Assembly (NCBI GenBank): GCA_031732855.1
Contig: JAVMKJ010000039.1
Location: 1 to 32,444 of the forward strand
DNA: 32,444 nucleotides
Origin: JAVMKJ01 sp031732855
GTDB taxonomy: Bacteria; Pseudomonadota; Gammaproteobacteria; Competibacterales; Competibacteraceae
Direction: 5' to 3'
In this document: positions 1 to 7,111 of the stretch, piece by piece
Position numbering within the stretch: position 1 is the first letter of the stretch
How the letters are laid out: each line of letters begins with the position of its first letter
The notes under the pieces: model-generated
Told to the model about the DNA's origin: nothing
Databases searched by the model: none
What the model saw: the letters and a program-made list of their open reading frames with translations, nothing else
Program-made: the position numbers and the translations under genes

Positions 1-51
1 GCCTCCAGATCCCGTCACCAAGCCAAACCCGTTCAAACCGGTCAGCGCTCT

Positions 52-72
52 AGGTCATCATTCAGTCCTCTC
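52..72. repeat. Isolated MITE-end-like sequence
   Basis: Bases 57-72 (ATCATTCAGTCCTCTC) are identical over 16 nt to the left inverted end of the 129-nt element at 8522-8650. The rest of that element is not present here, so this is a solo or truncated end. A reading frame also enters from the left edge and runs without a stop to about base 151 (plus strand); it could be the tail of an upstream gene but has no recognisable motif. Confidence 0.45.
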
Positions 73-184
73 AAGATTGAAAAAGCCGATTTCCACCCGC
101 GCCGGATCGACGCACGTCCATAGTGGCATGAGGTTTGCTTACCTTCGTTGAAGGGCGGAAAAAATAGCGGCCTTGGCTGACGCG

Positions 185-544
185 ATGACAATCCCGATCC
201 GCTTGGAGCGACGCGAGCCGGCCCGCAACCGACAGCGGTTCTACACTATCGCCGTGACCCGGACCCTGTTCGACGGCTGGGCGCTGGTGCGGGGGTGGGG
301 GCGGATCGGCCAGCCGGGCACGGTGCGGGAAACGTGGTTTCAGACCGAAGCCGCCGCCACCGAGGCTGGCGCGAAGGTTCGGCAACGCAAGGAGCAGCGT
401 GGCTACTACCAGAAACACAAACAACAATCCGGCCCAATGACCAACCATCTTTACTACGGCGACAACCTCCAAGTCCTCCGCGAGCATATCGCGACCGAGA
501 GCGGAAAACGGCCCAACGCGGGGAAGCAGGAAAAATTGATCTAG
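185..544 (+). pseudogene. WGR-domain protein running into a truncated DNA methyltransferase start
   Basis: The first ~80 codons form a WGR domain: an RFYTIAV strand, then WALVRGWGRIGQPG with the diagnostic WGRIG, then a KxxxRGYY end. WGR domains bind nucleic acid and occur in PARP-like and bacterial defence-linked proteins. From base 437 the frame continues as MTNHLYYGDNLQVLREHI, the typical extreme N-terminus of type III/adenine-specific DNA methyltransferases. After about base 502 this resemblance stops and a short unrelated tail reaches the stop, well before any catalytic DPP[YF] motif. I infer that a WGR gene and an adjacent methyltransferase gene were fused and cut by a rearrangement. 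The start is ATG 185; a TTG at 173 is in frame. The WGR part could still be made; the methyltransferase cannot be active. Confidence 0.7.
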
Positions 545-572
545 GCGCGCGCTGACAGGCAAAGAATCAATC

Positions 573-764
573 ATGACCCAATCTCTCCCCCAAGGCGGTA
601 ACGCCGCGCTGGCCCAGGCCGACCCCACCGCTCGTGTGCTCTTCATTGGCCTGAACTGGGAACGGCCCGCTGCTTCACCACCCGTGGAGATCGACGCCAG
701 CCTGTTCCTGCTCGATGCGGCGGGCGTGGTCCGCGACGACCGCGATTATCGGTCGCGCTGTTGA
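573..764 (+). pseudogene. TerD-family stress protein, N-terminal fragment
   Basis: The 63-codon frame begins with SLPQGGNAAL and continues through VLFIGLNWE, IDASLFLLDAAGVVRDD. This is the ordered N-terminal pattern of TerD/TerZ calcium-binding stress (tellurium-resistance) proteins (Ser-x-x-x-GGN, then a W, then [FI]DLDAS-x-FLL, then G-x-VR-x-D). Family members are about 190 residues; this copy keeps about 55 and then diverges and stops, so the Ca-binding domain is incomplete. It lies 28 bp after the WGR remnant and its 3' end merges into the leader of the qat operon. A fragment left by recombination is the likeliest explanation. Confidence 0.7.
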
Positions 765-816
765 AGCCAAACAACGACAAGGTTGGTGTGATGCCAGAAG
801 AGAAGGGGAGAAGCGA

Positions 817-2760
817 ATGATCCTGACCGACAATGAAACGAAGGTCGATCTGCTGAACAACGAAGCCATCGCGACCACGATCATCGGGCTGCTTGGCGCG
901 AAGCCTGATCATCCGGTAACGATTGGCGTGCATGGCGACTGGGGTGCGGGCAAATCCAGCGTGCTTGAAATGATCGAGGCGGGCTTCGTGGGCAAGGATG
1001 ATGTCCTGTGCCTCAAGTTCAACGGCTGGCGCTTTCAGGGATTCGAGGACGCGAAGATCGCCCTGATCGAGGGGATCGTCACGGGCCTGGTCGAAAAGCG
1101 TCCGGCACTGAATAAGGCTGTGGCCGCCGTCAAGGATGTCTTTTGCCGCATCGACTGGCTGAAGGCCGCCAAGAGAGTCGGTGGGTTGGCCATGACCGCG
1201 CTCACGGGCATTCCGACGCCCGAGCAACTTGGAGCCATCTTCGGCTCGTTCGAAGCGTTGGTGGCGGACCCAACCAAGCTCGCGACGAAGGAAAACCTAG
1301 CGACGGCCATCGACGAGGCAAAGGCGATGCTGAAGCCGGGCGAATCCAAGAACGTTCCGGAGGAAGTGGAAGCGTTCCGCAAGGCGTTCGACCAACTTCT
1401 GAAGGACGCGGGCATCAAGCAACTCGTTGTCCTAATCGACGACCTGGACCGCTGCCTACCCGACACCGCCATCGAAACGCTTGAAGCGATCCGGCTGTTC
1501 GTGTTCACCGCGCGGACGGCATTCGTCATCGCGGCCGACGAGGCGATGATCGAGTACGCCGTGCGCAAGCACTTTCCCGATCTGCCCGAGAGCACCGGGC
1601 CGCGAGACTACGCCCGCAACTACCTCGAAAAGCTGATCCAGGTTCCGTTTCGTATCCCGGCCCTGGGAGAGACTGAGACGCGGATCTATGTCACGTTGTT
1701 GCTGGCCGGCGCCGAGATTGGTGAGGACGACGCGGACTACGCAAAGCTGATCGCCGTGGCACGGGAGAAGCTGAAACGTCCTTGGACCAGCGGCGGTCTG
1801 GACGCCGCGACTGTCAAGACGGCGCTGGGCAAGCAGGCTGAGAAGGCGAATAACGCGCTCGCGCTCAGCGACCAGATCGGTCCCATCCTGGCGAGCGGCA
1901 CGATGGGCAACCCGCGCCAGATCAAGCGCTTCCTGAACACGTTGTTGTTACGCGAGCGCACCGCAATCGCGCGCGGATTCGGCGGCGACATCAATCTGCC
2001 CGTACTCGCAAAGCTCATGCTCGCGGAACGCTTCATCCCAAGGTTGTTCGAGCAGATCGCGTTCGTCGCGGCGGTCCATCCGCAGGGACTGTGCGAAGAC
2101 CTCGATGCGCTGGAAAAGGGCTTGGCGGCGGCTGACGGTAAAGAACCTCAAGCTGGAGACCGGAAAGGACAGAAGACCGCCGATACAACACCCGCACCCG
2201 ACAGCACTGTGTTGACCGAGTGGAAGTCGTCGGAGACGGTGTGCGACTGGGCAAGCCTTTCACCGAAGCTGTCGGGGCTCGATCTGCGCCCCTACTTGTT
2301 CGTGACAAAGGACAAAAAGGACTACTTCGGCCCGGTGTCGGCGCTGGGTCATCTGGCCGGTGTGGTCAAGAAGCTGTTCGGCGGCGAGATGACCGTCCAA
2401 GGCTACGAAGCTGAGTTGAAGCAACTCGTGCAGCCCGAAGCCGAAAAGGTGTTCGAGGCCGTGCGCAGCGAGATTATGAGCACGGGTGCCTTCGACACCA
2501 AGCCGAAGGGTGTCAACGGCCTCGTCGTCCTCGTAAAAGCGCAGCCTAGCCTTCAGAGCCGGTTGATGGACTTCCTGGAGGCACTGCCGAGCGACAAGTG
2601 CGGGCCTTGGGCCATCAGCGGTTGGCAGGGCGCCATCAAAGACCCCGAATACGCTGCTCGCCTGACGAAGCTGCTGGAAGACTGGAGCAAAGTCACCAAT
2701 AACGCTGGCCTCAAGGCCGCCGCCGACCTGGCGCTAAAGGGCCCGAAGGGAGGACGTTGA
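817..2760 (+). CDS. qatA: QatA-like KAP-family P-loop ATPase (anti-phage Qat system)
   Basis: The 647-residue product is a KAP-type NTPase. Walker A is GDWGAGKS at residues 40-47. Walker B is LVVLIDDLDR at about 203-212, the double-Asp DDLDR form typical of KAP ATPases. An insertion rich in helices lies between them, and a ~430-residue C-terminal part follows, including the NPRQIKRFLN motif usual in this family. KAP ATPases are STAND-like P-loop proteins; in QatABCD the ATPase is essential for phage defence, though its exact role is not settled. I chose ATG 817, preceded by GGGGAG at 805-810, over an in-frame ATG at 715 inside the TerD remnant. The start overlaps the TGA of a short upstream frame (ATGA). 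The stop overlaps the qatB start by one base, so the genes are translationally coupled. Confidence 0.9.
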   Translation: MILTDNETKVDLLNNEAIATTIIGLLGAKPDHPVTIGVHGDWGAGKSSVLEMIEAGFVGKDDVLCLKFNGWRFQGFEDAKIALIEGIVTGLVEKRPALNKAVAAVKDVFCRIDWLKAAKRVGGLAMTALTGIPTPEQLGAIFGSFEALVADPTKLATKENLATAIDEAKAMLKPGESKNVPEEVEAFRKAFDQLLKDAGIKQLVVLIDDLDRCLPDTAIETLEAIRLFVFTARTAFVIAADEAMIEYAVRKHFPDLPESTGPRDYARNYLEKLIQVPFRIPALGETETRIYVTLLLAGAEIGEDDADYAKLIAVAREKLKRPWTSGGLDAATVKTALGKQAEKANNALALSDQIGPILASGTMGNPRQIKRFLNTLLLRERTAIARGFGGDINLPVLAKLMLAERFIPRLFEQIAFVAAVHPQGLCEDLDALEKGLAAADGKEPQAGDRKGQKTADTTPAPDSTVLTEWKSSETVCDWASLSPKLSGLDLRPYLFVTKDKKDYFGPVSALGHLAGVVKKLFGGEMTVQGYEAELKQLVQPEAEKVFEAVRSEIMSTGAFDTKPKGVNGLVVLVKAQPSLQSRLMDFLEALPSDKCGPWAISGWQGAIKDPEYAARLTKLLEDWSKVTNNAGLKAAADLALKGPKGGR

Positions 2761-3644
2761 TGGGAACCTCCACGGCTTACGGCGGACCTAGCGGCGGTAC
2801 ACCGCTTGTTCCGTCGTGGCTGGGAGACGCCGATGGCGGGGATGCTCCTGCTACCCCTCCGGGCAATGGCGCAGGGCCGGACGGCCAGCCGCCCGCGGAT
2901 GGTGCTGTGCCGCCAGGGCCGCCGAACCTCCCGCCTATTCCCAAGACAGCAGACCCGCAGCGATTCTCCGGTGCTCGCAACAGCTTCACGCGATTCGCTG
3001 GTTCGGGCGGCGGTGATCGAGCCAACCTGGGCCGCGCCGTCTCAAGGTACGTCTCAACATCTGCTGGCGGCGCGCGCCAAGCTGCCCAACGCATGGGCGC
3101 CTCGCGCGGAGCCGGCGCGCGACTCCTTGGCTTTCTCGCCGATGCGCAAGTGCGGGGTGCGCGCGAGGCGCTGCGGGCACTGAACCTGGAATCGTTGGCC
3201 GGTCGCCCGATCACTGAAATCTTCGTGGGCCTGGCGGACTACATTTGCCCGGGCGCGGGCACGGTCGATGAAGGCATCGCCCGCGACGCATACTTCGAAA
3301 CCATCGTTAAACTGGTGAACGAAGGGCTCACCGATCAGACCACATTTACCCCGGATCAGATACAGACGGTTTTCGAACTGTATGCCACCCATGCGATCAC
3401 GCTGCGCATCTGCAATGACATCGGCACCAAGGCCGTGACCATGCCGGCAGACGAGCAGGCTGCACACCGCGTCGAACAGCAGTTGCGCGACTTCATCCGA
3501 GGCGCGGTGAGCGACGCGCTGACACGGGCCCGGGCGGAGACACCTAATCTCACGTCCGAGCGAATTCAGGGCTTCGTAGAGGCCGTGTACGAGTCCGCAT
3601 TTGCGATCTTGCAGATTCTGGGCGATGTGGAGGCCAACAAATGA
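2760..3644 (+). CDS. qatB: QatB-like protein of the Qat anti-phage system
   Basis: This 294-residue protein has no enzymatic motif that I recognise. Residues 1 to ~72 are low-complexity and rich in Pro, Gly and Ala, probably disordered. Residues ~73-294 are mostly helical, with a stretch around 150-185 containing GLADYICPGAGTVDEGIARD. Its identity rests on position: second gene of a KAP ATPase / unknown / QueC-like / TatD-like operon, which is the QatABCD order, where QatB is the component of unknown biochemical function. ATG 2760 shares one base with the qatA stop and has AAGGGAGG at 2746-2753. A TTG at 2757 is a poorer choice. With ATG 2760 the second residue is Gly, so Met removal would expose an N-terminal glycine. 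The stop overlaps the qatC start. Confidence 0.82.
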   Translation: MGTSTAYGGPSGGTPLVPSWLGDADGGDAPATPPGNGAGPDGQPPADGAVPPGPPNLPPIPKTADPQRFSGARNSFTRFAGSGGGDRANLGRAVSRYVSTSAGGARQAAQRMGASRGAGARLLGFLADAQVRGAREALRALNLESLAGRPITEIFVGLADYICPGAGTVDEGIARDAYFETIVKLVNEGLTDQTTFTPDQIQTVFELYATHAITLRICNDIGTKAVTMPADEQAAHRVEQQLRDFIRGAVSDALTRARAETPNLTSERIQGFVEAVYESAFAILQILGDVEANK

Positions 3645-5008
3645 TGCGACAACTCCTGGCAGGTCGCTTCGGCGCTGACGACCGCTTCGATGCGACGGCG
3701 GGCACCGACGAACAGACGACTTATCTCCAACTCGTCGCTGGCGAGAAGTCCTTGGATCATGGTATCGGTGGCGCGCTGACCAGCCTAAAGAAGATTGGCG
3801 TGTTTCCCTCGGAGATCGGCATCGACCTGCTGGTGCTGGCCGCTCATGTCCATGCGGCGGACACGCGCATCTCTCGTGCCGAGCAGTCGCAGGACTCGTG
3901 GACACGGGAGATACGGCTCGTCGTTCCGGTCAGCGATCCGGCTCGCTGGGGCGCAGCAGCGCCGATGCTAAAGAAATCGCTGGACTTCTTGACGGGCGAT
4001 CACTGGGCAATCGAGTTTAGGGCGCGTCCGGCCCGGTTCGCGATGATCGCCAAAGCGGCGCCTTCGAGCTTGATCGTTCCGCCCTTCGATTCCCTCAGCC
4101 TGTTCTCAGGTGGATTGGACAGCCTGATTGGCGCAATTGATCTGCTGGAGGATAGCGCCACACCGTTGTTGGTCAGTCATTCTGGCGAAGGTGCCACCAG
4201 CGCCGCACAAGGAAAATTATTTTCAGAATTGAAGAAGCACTACGACAAATCATCCTTCGAGCGACTGCGTGTCAGCATGACCTTTAAGAAGGGCCTTGTG
4301 GAAGGCGTTGGTTCGGAAAACAGCACGCGCGGCAGGTCGTTCCTGTTCTTCGCGCTCGGGGTGTGCGCGGGTACTGGCTTGGGACGCCGCTTCATCCTGC
4401 GCGTTCCCGAGAACGGGTTTATCGCCTTGAATGTGCCCTTGGACCCACTGCGGCTGGGATCGAACAGCACTCGCACCACGCATCCTTACTACATGGCAAG
4501 GTGGAACGACCTGCTCGGCGCGCTCGGGATAGATGGTGAGGTCCGAAACCCCTACTGGAACAAGACGAAAGGCGAGATGGCCGCAAGCTGCCATAACCCT
4601 ACGCTGTTGAAAAAGTTGGCAACCGATTCGTTGTCGTGTTCATCCGCGACCAAGGGTCGGTGGCAGGGACTCGGTATCAAGCACTGCGGCTATTGCCTGC
4701 CGTGCTTGATCCGCCGAGCAGCGCTGACGGCGGCATGGGGTGCCGGAGGCGACGCGACGCCTTATACCGTGGAAGACCTCCACGCACAGCCACTGGACAC
4801 ACGCAAATCGACGGGAAAGCAAGTCAGATCTTTCCAGTACGTGATCGAGCGCCTGCGCGGGAAACCGCAGATCGCGAACCTGTTGATCCATAAGCCCGGC
4901 TCCCTCGCCGACGAGGCGGCACACCTCGATGAGCTCGCCGATGTGTACCGGCGGGGCCTTGGCGAAGTCGAGCGCCTGATCGATGGTGTTGAGGCGAGAC
5001 CAGGTTGA
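3641..5008 (+). CDS. qatC: QatC-like QueC-family PP-loop enzyme (Qat system)
   Basis: The 455-residue product is an enlarged QueC-like protein. The N-terminal ~145 residues are a Qat-type extension. The PP-loop ATP-pyrophosphatase motif SGGLDS sits at 156-161. A zinc-binding cysteine cluster near residues 333-355 (C333, C349, C352, C355; Cx15Cx2Cx2C) matches the QueC C-terminal zinc site. QueC itself makes 7-cyano-7-deazaguanine (preQ0) from carboxydeazaguanine with ATP; classic QueC is ~230 residues, so this is not the queuosine-pathway enzyme, and no queD/E/F lies nearby. In defence operons such QueC homologues are thought to use deazapurine chemistry on another target. Both active-site elements are intact. 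ATG 3641 overlaps the qatB stop by 4 nt; ATG 3644 is an alternative start. Confidence 0.9.
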   Translation: MMRQLLAGRFGADDRFDATAGTDEQTTYLQLVAGEKSLDHGIGGALTSLKKIGVFPSEIGIDLLVLAAHVHAADTRISRAEQSQDSWTREIRLVVPVSDPARWGAAAPMLKKSLDFLTGDHWAIEFRARPARFAMIAKAAPSSLIVPPFDSLSLFSGGLDSLIGAIDLLEDSATPLLVSHSGEGATSAAQGKLFSELKKHYDKSSFERLRVSMTFKKGLVEGVGSENSTRGRSFLFFALGVCAGTGLGRRFILRVPENGFIALNVPLDPLRLGSNSTRTTHPYYMARWNDLLGALGIDGEVRNPYWNKTKGEMAASCHNPTLLKKLATDSLSCSSATKGRWQGLGIKHCGYCLPCLIRRAALTAAWGAGGDATPYTVEDLHAQPLDTRKSTGKQVRSFQYVIERLRGKPQIANLLIHKPGSLADEAAHLDELADVYRRGLGEVERLIDGVEARPG

Positions 5009-5021
5009 CGAGGAGGCGAGC

Positions 5022-5771
5022 ATGACTCCCACGGCCGGTCTTGTGGACTTTCACTGCCACGTCGATCTCTACCCGGACCATGCCCTTGTGGTCCGGGAAG
5101 CAGATGCGGCGGGGGTATTCACACTTGCGGTGACGACGACACCGCGCGCGTGGCCGCGTAATCAAGAACTCGCGCAGTGCACGAAGCATGTCCGCGCGGC
5201 GCTAGGACTACACCCGCAGTTGGTCGCGGAGCGTGAAAATGAGATCGAGCTGTGGGAACAGTATCTTTCCGAGACCCGGTACATCGGCGAAGTCGGTTTG
5301 GACGCCGGCCCTCGGTTCTTCAAGTCGCTCGATGCGCAGAAGCGTGTGTTCCAGCACGTGTTGCAGCGCTGCGCGCAGGCCGGCGGCAAGATCATCACCG
5401 TTCATACCATCCGATCGGCCAGAGCGGTACTCGATCTTGTTGAGGCGCATCTGCCACCGGAGCGCGGCAAAATCGTCCTGCACTGGTTTACGGGAACGAA
5501 GAGCGAGGCGAAGCGGGCGTTGGAGCTGGGCTGCTACTTCTCGATCAACGCGGCGATGCTGAACAATGAGAGGCATGTAGCGATGGTGCAAGCTATCCCA
5601 CTGGATCGGATGCTGACGGAAACTGACGGCCCCTTCACTCGCACGGGCGACAAGCCCTCTCAGCCGGCCGATGTGGTACGTGTGGTGGAGGCGTTGGGCC
5701 GTTTGCGCGGACTGCCGGCGGCCGATGTGGCGAGCATCATTCGTGGCAATCTGCGGGTGCTGCTGGGGTAG
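5022..5771 (+). CDS. qatD: QatD-like TatD-family metal-dependent hydrolase (Qat system)
   Basis: The 249-residue product is a full-length TatD-type TIM-barrel nuclease. All metal-ligand motifs are present in order: HxH at H11/H13 (VDFHCHVD), E90 in GEVGLD, H128 in TVHTIRS, H154 in VLHWFTG, and D202 in TETDGPF. TatD proteins are Mg-dependent DNases acting from 3' ends. In QatABCD this gene is the fourth component and presumably attacks nucleic acid or processes a product of the QueC-like enzyme. ATG 5022 has a strong GAGGAGG at 5010-5016 and starts 13 bp after the qatC stop. A housekeeping TatD would usually sit near dnaX/holB or ycfH genes, so the operon position argues for the defence role. 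Confidence 0.88.
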   Translation: MTPTAGLVDFHCHVDLYPDHALVVREADAAGVFTLAVTTTPRAWPRNQELAQCTKHVRAALGLHPQLVAERENEIELWEQYLSETRYIGEVGLDAGPRFFKSLDAQKRVFQHVLQRCAQAGGKIITVHTIRSARAVLDLVEAHLPPERGKIVLHWFTGTKSEAKRALELGCYFSINAAMLNNERHVAMVQAIPLDRMLTETDGPFTRTGDKPSQPADVVRVVEALGRLRGLPAADVASIIRGNLRVLLG

Positions 5772-5880
5772 TCCATGGTCGCGCGAGGCGAAGGCGATGC
5801 TGTGGGAGCAGCAGCGATAGCCCGGTAGCTGGGTAGGATGGGCATGGCCCACCTTAACCGACTGCTCAAATGGCGCATCC

Positions 5881-5970
5881 CCGTTCCCCACGTGTGTGGG
5901 GATGAACCGGTGAACCTGTCGGCCGCCTACGCGCGGGAGAACCGTTCCCTACGTGTGTGGGGATGAACCG
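5881..5970 (+). CRISPR. Minimal type I-E-like CRISPR: two repeats, one spacer
   Basis: Repeat 1 occupies 5881-5909 and repeat 2 5942-5970, each 29 nt, separated by one 32-nt spacer (5910-5941). They differ at one base (C to T at position 9). The layout, the CCCC...GGGG hairpin and the GATGAACCG 3' end match type I-E repeats of the GTTCCCC-GGGGATAAACCG kind. The change turns a stem C-G pair into a T-G wobble, so the hairpin is kept. In crRNA orientation the array reads on the plus strand; the changed repeat is then at the leader-distal end, as is usual. No cas gene lies in the window. Confidence 0.85.
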
Positions 5971-5994
5971 CCCGGCGCGCTGGGCGGTTCTTCT
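5966..5994 (+). terminator. Hairpin terminator overlapping the last CRISPR repeat
   Basis: AACCGCCC (5966-5973) pairs with GGGCGGTT (5982-5989) in a perfect 8-bp stem with an 8-nt loop, followed by a pyrimidine-rich CTTCTT tail. The first five bases of the stem are the 3' end of the terminal CRISPR repeat. It would end transcripts from the mini-array, and perhaps readthrough from the qat operon. Confidence 0.55.
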
Positions 5995-6064
5995 TGATTC
6001 ATAGATGCATGTTTCAAGCTGAAACGGCGTGAAGTTTCCAGGTTTCAAATGGAAATCATCGCGG

Positions 6065-6157
6065 CGCTCGAATCAATAAACCAGCACCGATAACTCCTTT
6101 ACGAATCACAACATCCGCATCGAGCGCGTCGGTGGCATGGAAGATGCCCTGTATTGA
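6065..6157. repeat. Dispersed repeat, copy 1 (empty site)
   Basis: About 90 nt here recur at 8486-8521 plus 8651-8713. The core from CCTTTACGAATCAC to GGAAGATGCCC differs at only two of ~50 positions. Copy 1 is uninterrupted; copy 2 is split by a 129-nt insertion. On the minus strand both copies can be read as the tail of a protein (GIFHATDALDAD[VI]VIRKG) with mostly silent differences, so this may be a duplicated gene end. The remaining bases of 5994-6334 show small hairpins but no gene. Confidence 0.8.
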
Positions 6158-6334
6158 GAGATGCCTGGTGGCGCCGGACCCGCTGCGGGGGGACGGCAAA
6201 CAAGGCGGAGTTCGAGGGCTGAAGAGCTTATGATGGAGTCATACCGCTGGTAAAGTCTATTGATATCAAATAGTTTTTTCAACCATGGCGGATGGCAGAT
6301 AGGTAGGAAGTAGACCAGAAGTTGGGAAGATCGA

Positions 6335-7111
6335 ATGCGGTTAGTCGGTCGCGCCCGGATGATAACAGCGTCGGCACTGGTGACAACAAGCCTGCTGGTC
6401 CTCTACCCGCATGGAACGCTGCGTGCGGCCGAGAACCCGGCTCCGGTACTCCTGCAGTCAATCGATTCATCAGGGGTCAGTATCGGCAGCCTACTAAAGC
6501 TTACTCTGTGCGTACCGGAAGGCCGCGTCAACGAGGTGCCGACATGGCAGTTAGCGCTGGGCGGCGTCATGATCGCCAAAGCGCCGTGCGCCGTGGCCGT
6601 CGTCGGCAACTACGCGCCGACCGACGGGCAAACCGCCGGCGGTGCGCGGACGGCGCCCTCGCCGAACGGCAGCACGCTGCGGCTCACCTACGACCTCGAT
6701 TACGAGGACGAACGCCGCGCGGCGTGGATGCGGATTTTCGACCAGCGCAACGCTGCCGACAAAGTCGATGCGGGGCTGCTCGCCGCAGACGGCACGCCCG
6801 TTCGCTTTGCGCCGCCTCTGGCAGGTACGTTGCCGGCGGTGTTCGAAGTCGTCATCCGCAAGTACCCGAGCCACTGGTGGAAACCGCTTGTAATCGTCGG
6901 CTTCCTGCTCGCCTGGCTATGGTGGCTGCGAAACACCAAAACGCTGCGCGACAGCACGCAGTGCGTCGAACGCTACTTCCGCGCACAGATGGAGAGTTTC
7001 CGCGAGGCACGCCGGCAGGAATGCGCGCTCCGTCGCAGATTGATCGCCGAAGCGAAAGTCCTGGCCGAGATGCGCGTACTTCAATTGTCTTACAGAGAGG
7101 GAAAAACATGA
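6335..7111 (+). CDS. Hypothetical single-pass membrane protein with signal peptide
   Basis: I do not recognise the family. The 258-residue product has a basic N-terminus and a hydrophobic stretch (~8-31) resembling a signal peptide that ends near RAAE. A mixed periplasmic part of ~150 residues follows, then one clear transmembrane segment at ~181-199 (WWKPLVIVGFLLAWLWWL), then a charged, helix-prone C-terminal tail of ~58 residues rich in Arg/Glu, probably cytoplasmic. The stop overlaps the next start (ATGA at 7108-7111), so it is coupled to the GH19 lysozyme-like gene. The pairing suggests a role in cell-wall access or lysis, but the protein is not a typical holin or spanin. The start is ATG 6335; ATG 6359 is an alternative. 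Confidence 0.75.
   Translation: MRLVGRARMITASALVTTSLLVLYPHGTLRAAENPAPVLLQSIDSSGVSIGSLLKLTLCVPEGRVNEVPTWQLALGGVMIAKAPCAVAVVGNYAPTDGQTAGGARTAPSPNGSTLRLTYDLDYEDERRAAWMRIFDQRNAADKVDAGLLAADGTPVRFAPPLAGTLPAVFEVVIRKYPSHWWKPLVIVGFLLAWLWWLRNTKTLRDSTQCVERYFRAQMESFREARRQECALRRRLIAEAKVLAEMRVLQLSYREGKT

Noticed and set aside
643..1227. 194-codon minus-strand frame over the start of qatA
   Set aside because: Overlaps the Walker A-coding part of qatA and has no motif.
2757..2759. TTG as the qatB start
   Set aside because: ATG 2760 is three bases on, with better spacing from AAGGGAGG and a one-base overlap with the qatA stop.
3054..3905. 283-codon minus-strand frame opposite qatB/qatC
   Set aside because: Crosses a gene boundary and lacks protein-like features, whereas the plus-strand genes are well supported.
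5836..5858. GGGCATGGCCC palindrome before the CRISPR as a CRISPR leader element or repeat
   Set aside because: Only a 5-bp stem; no similarity to the CRISPR repeat.
6010..6026. TGTTTCAAGCTGAAACG as a possible parS site for the ParB encoded here
   Set aside because: The half-sites resemble parS but are one base further apart than in TGTTTCACGTGAAACA, and it lies 24 kb from parAB.
6322..7107. Extension of the GH19 gene upstream into a 521-residue protein
   Set aside because: The added part is an out-of-frame shadow of the membrane-protein gene; ATG 7108 has a Shine-Dalgarno and gives the normal domain start.
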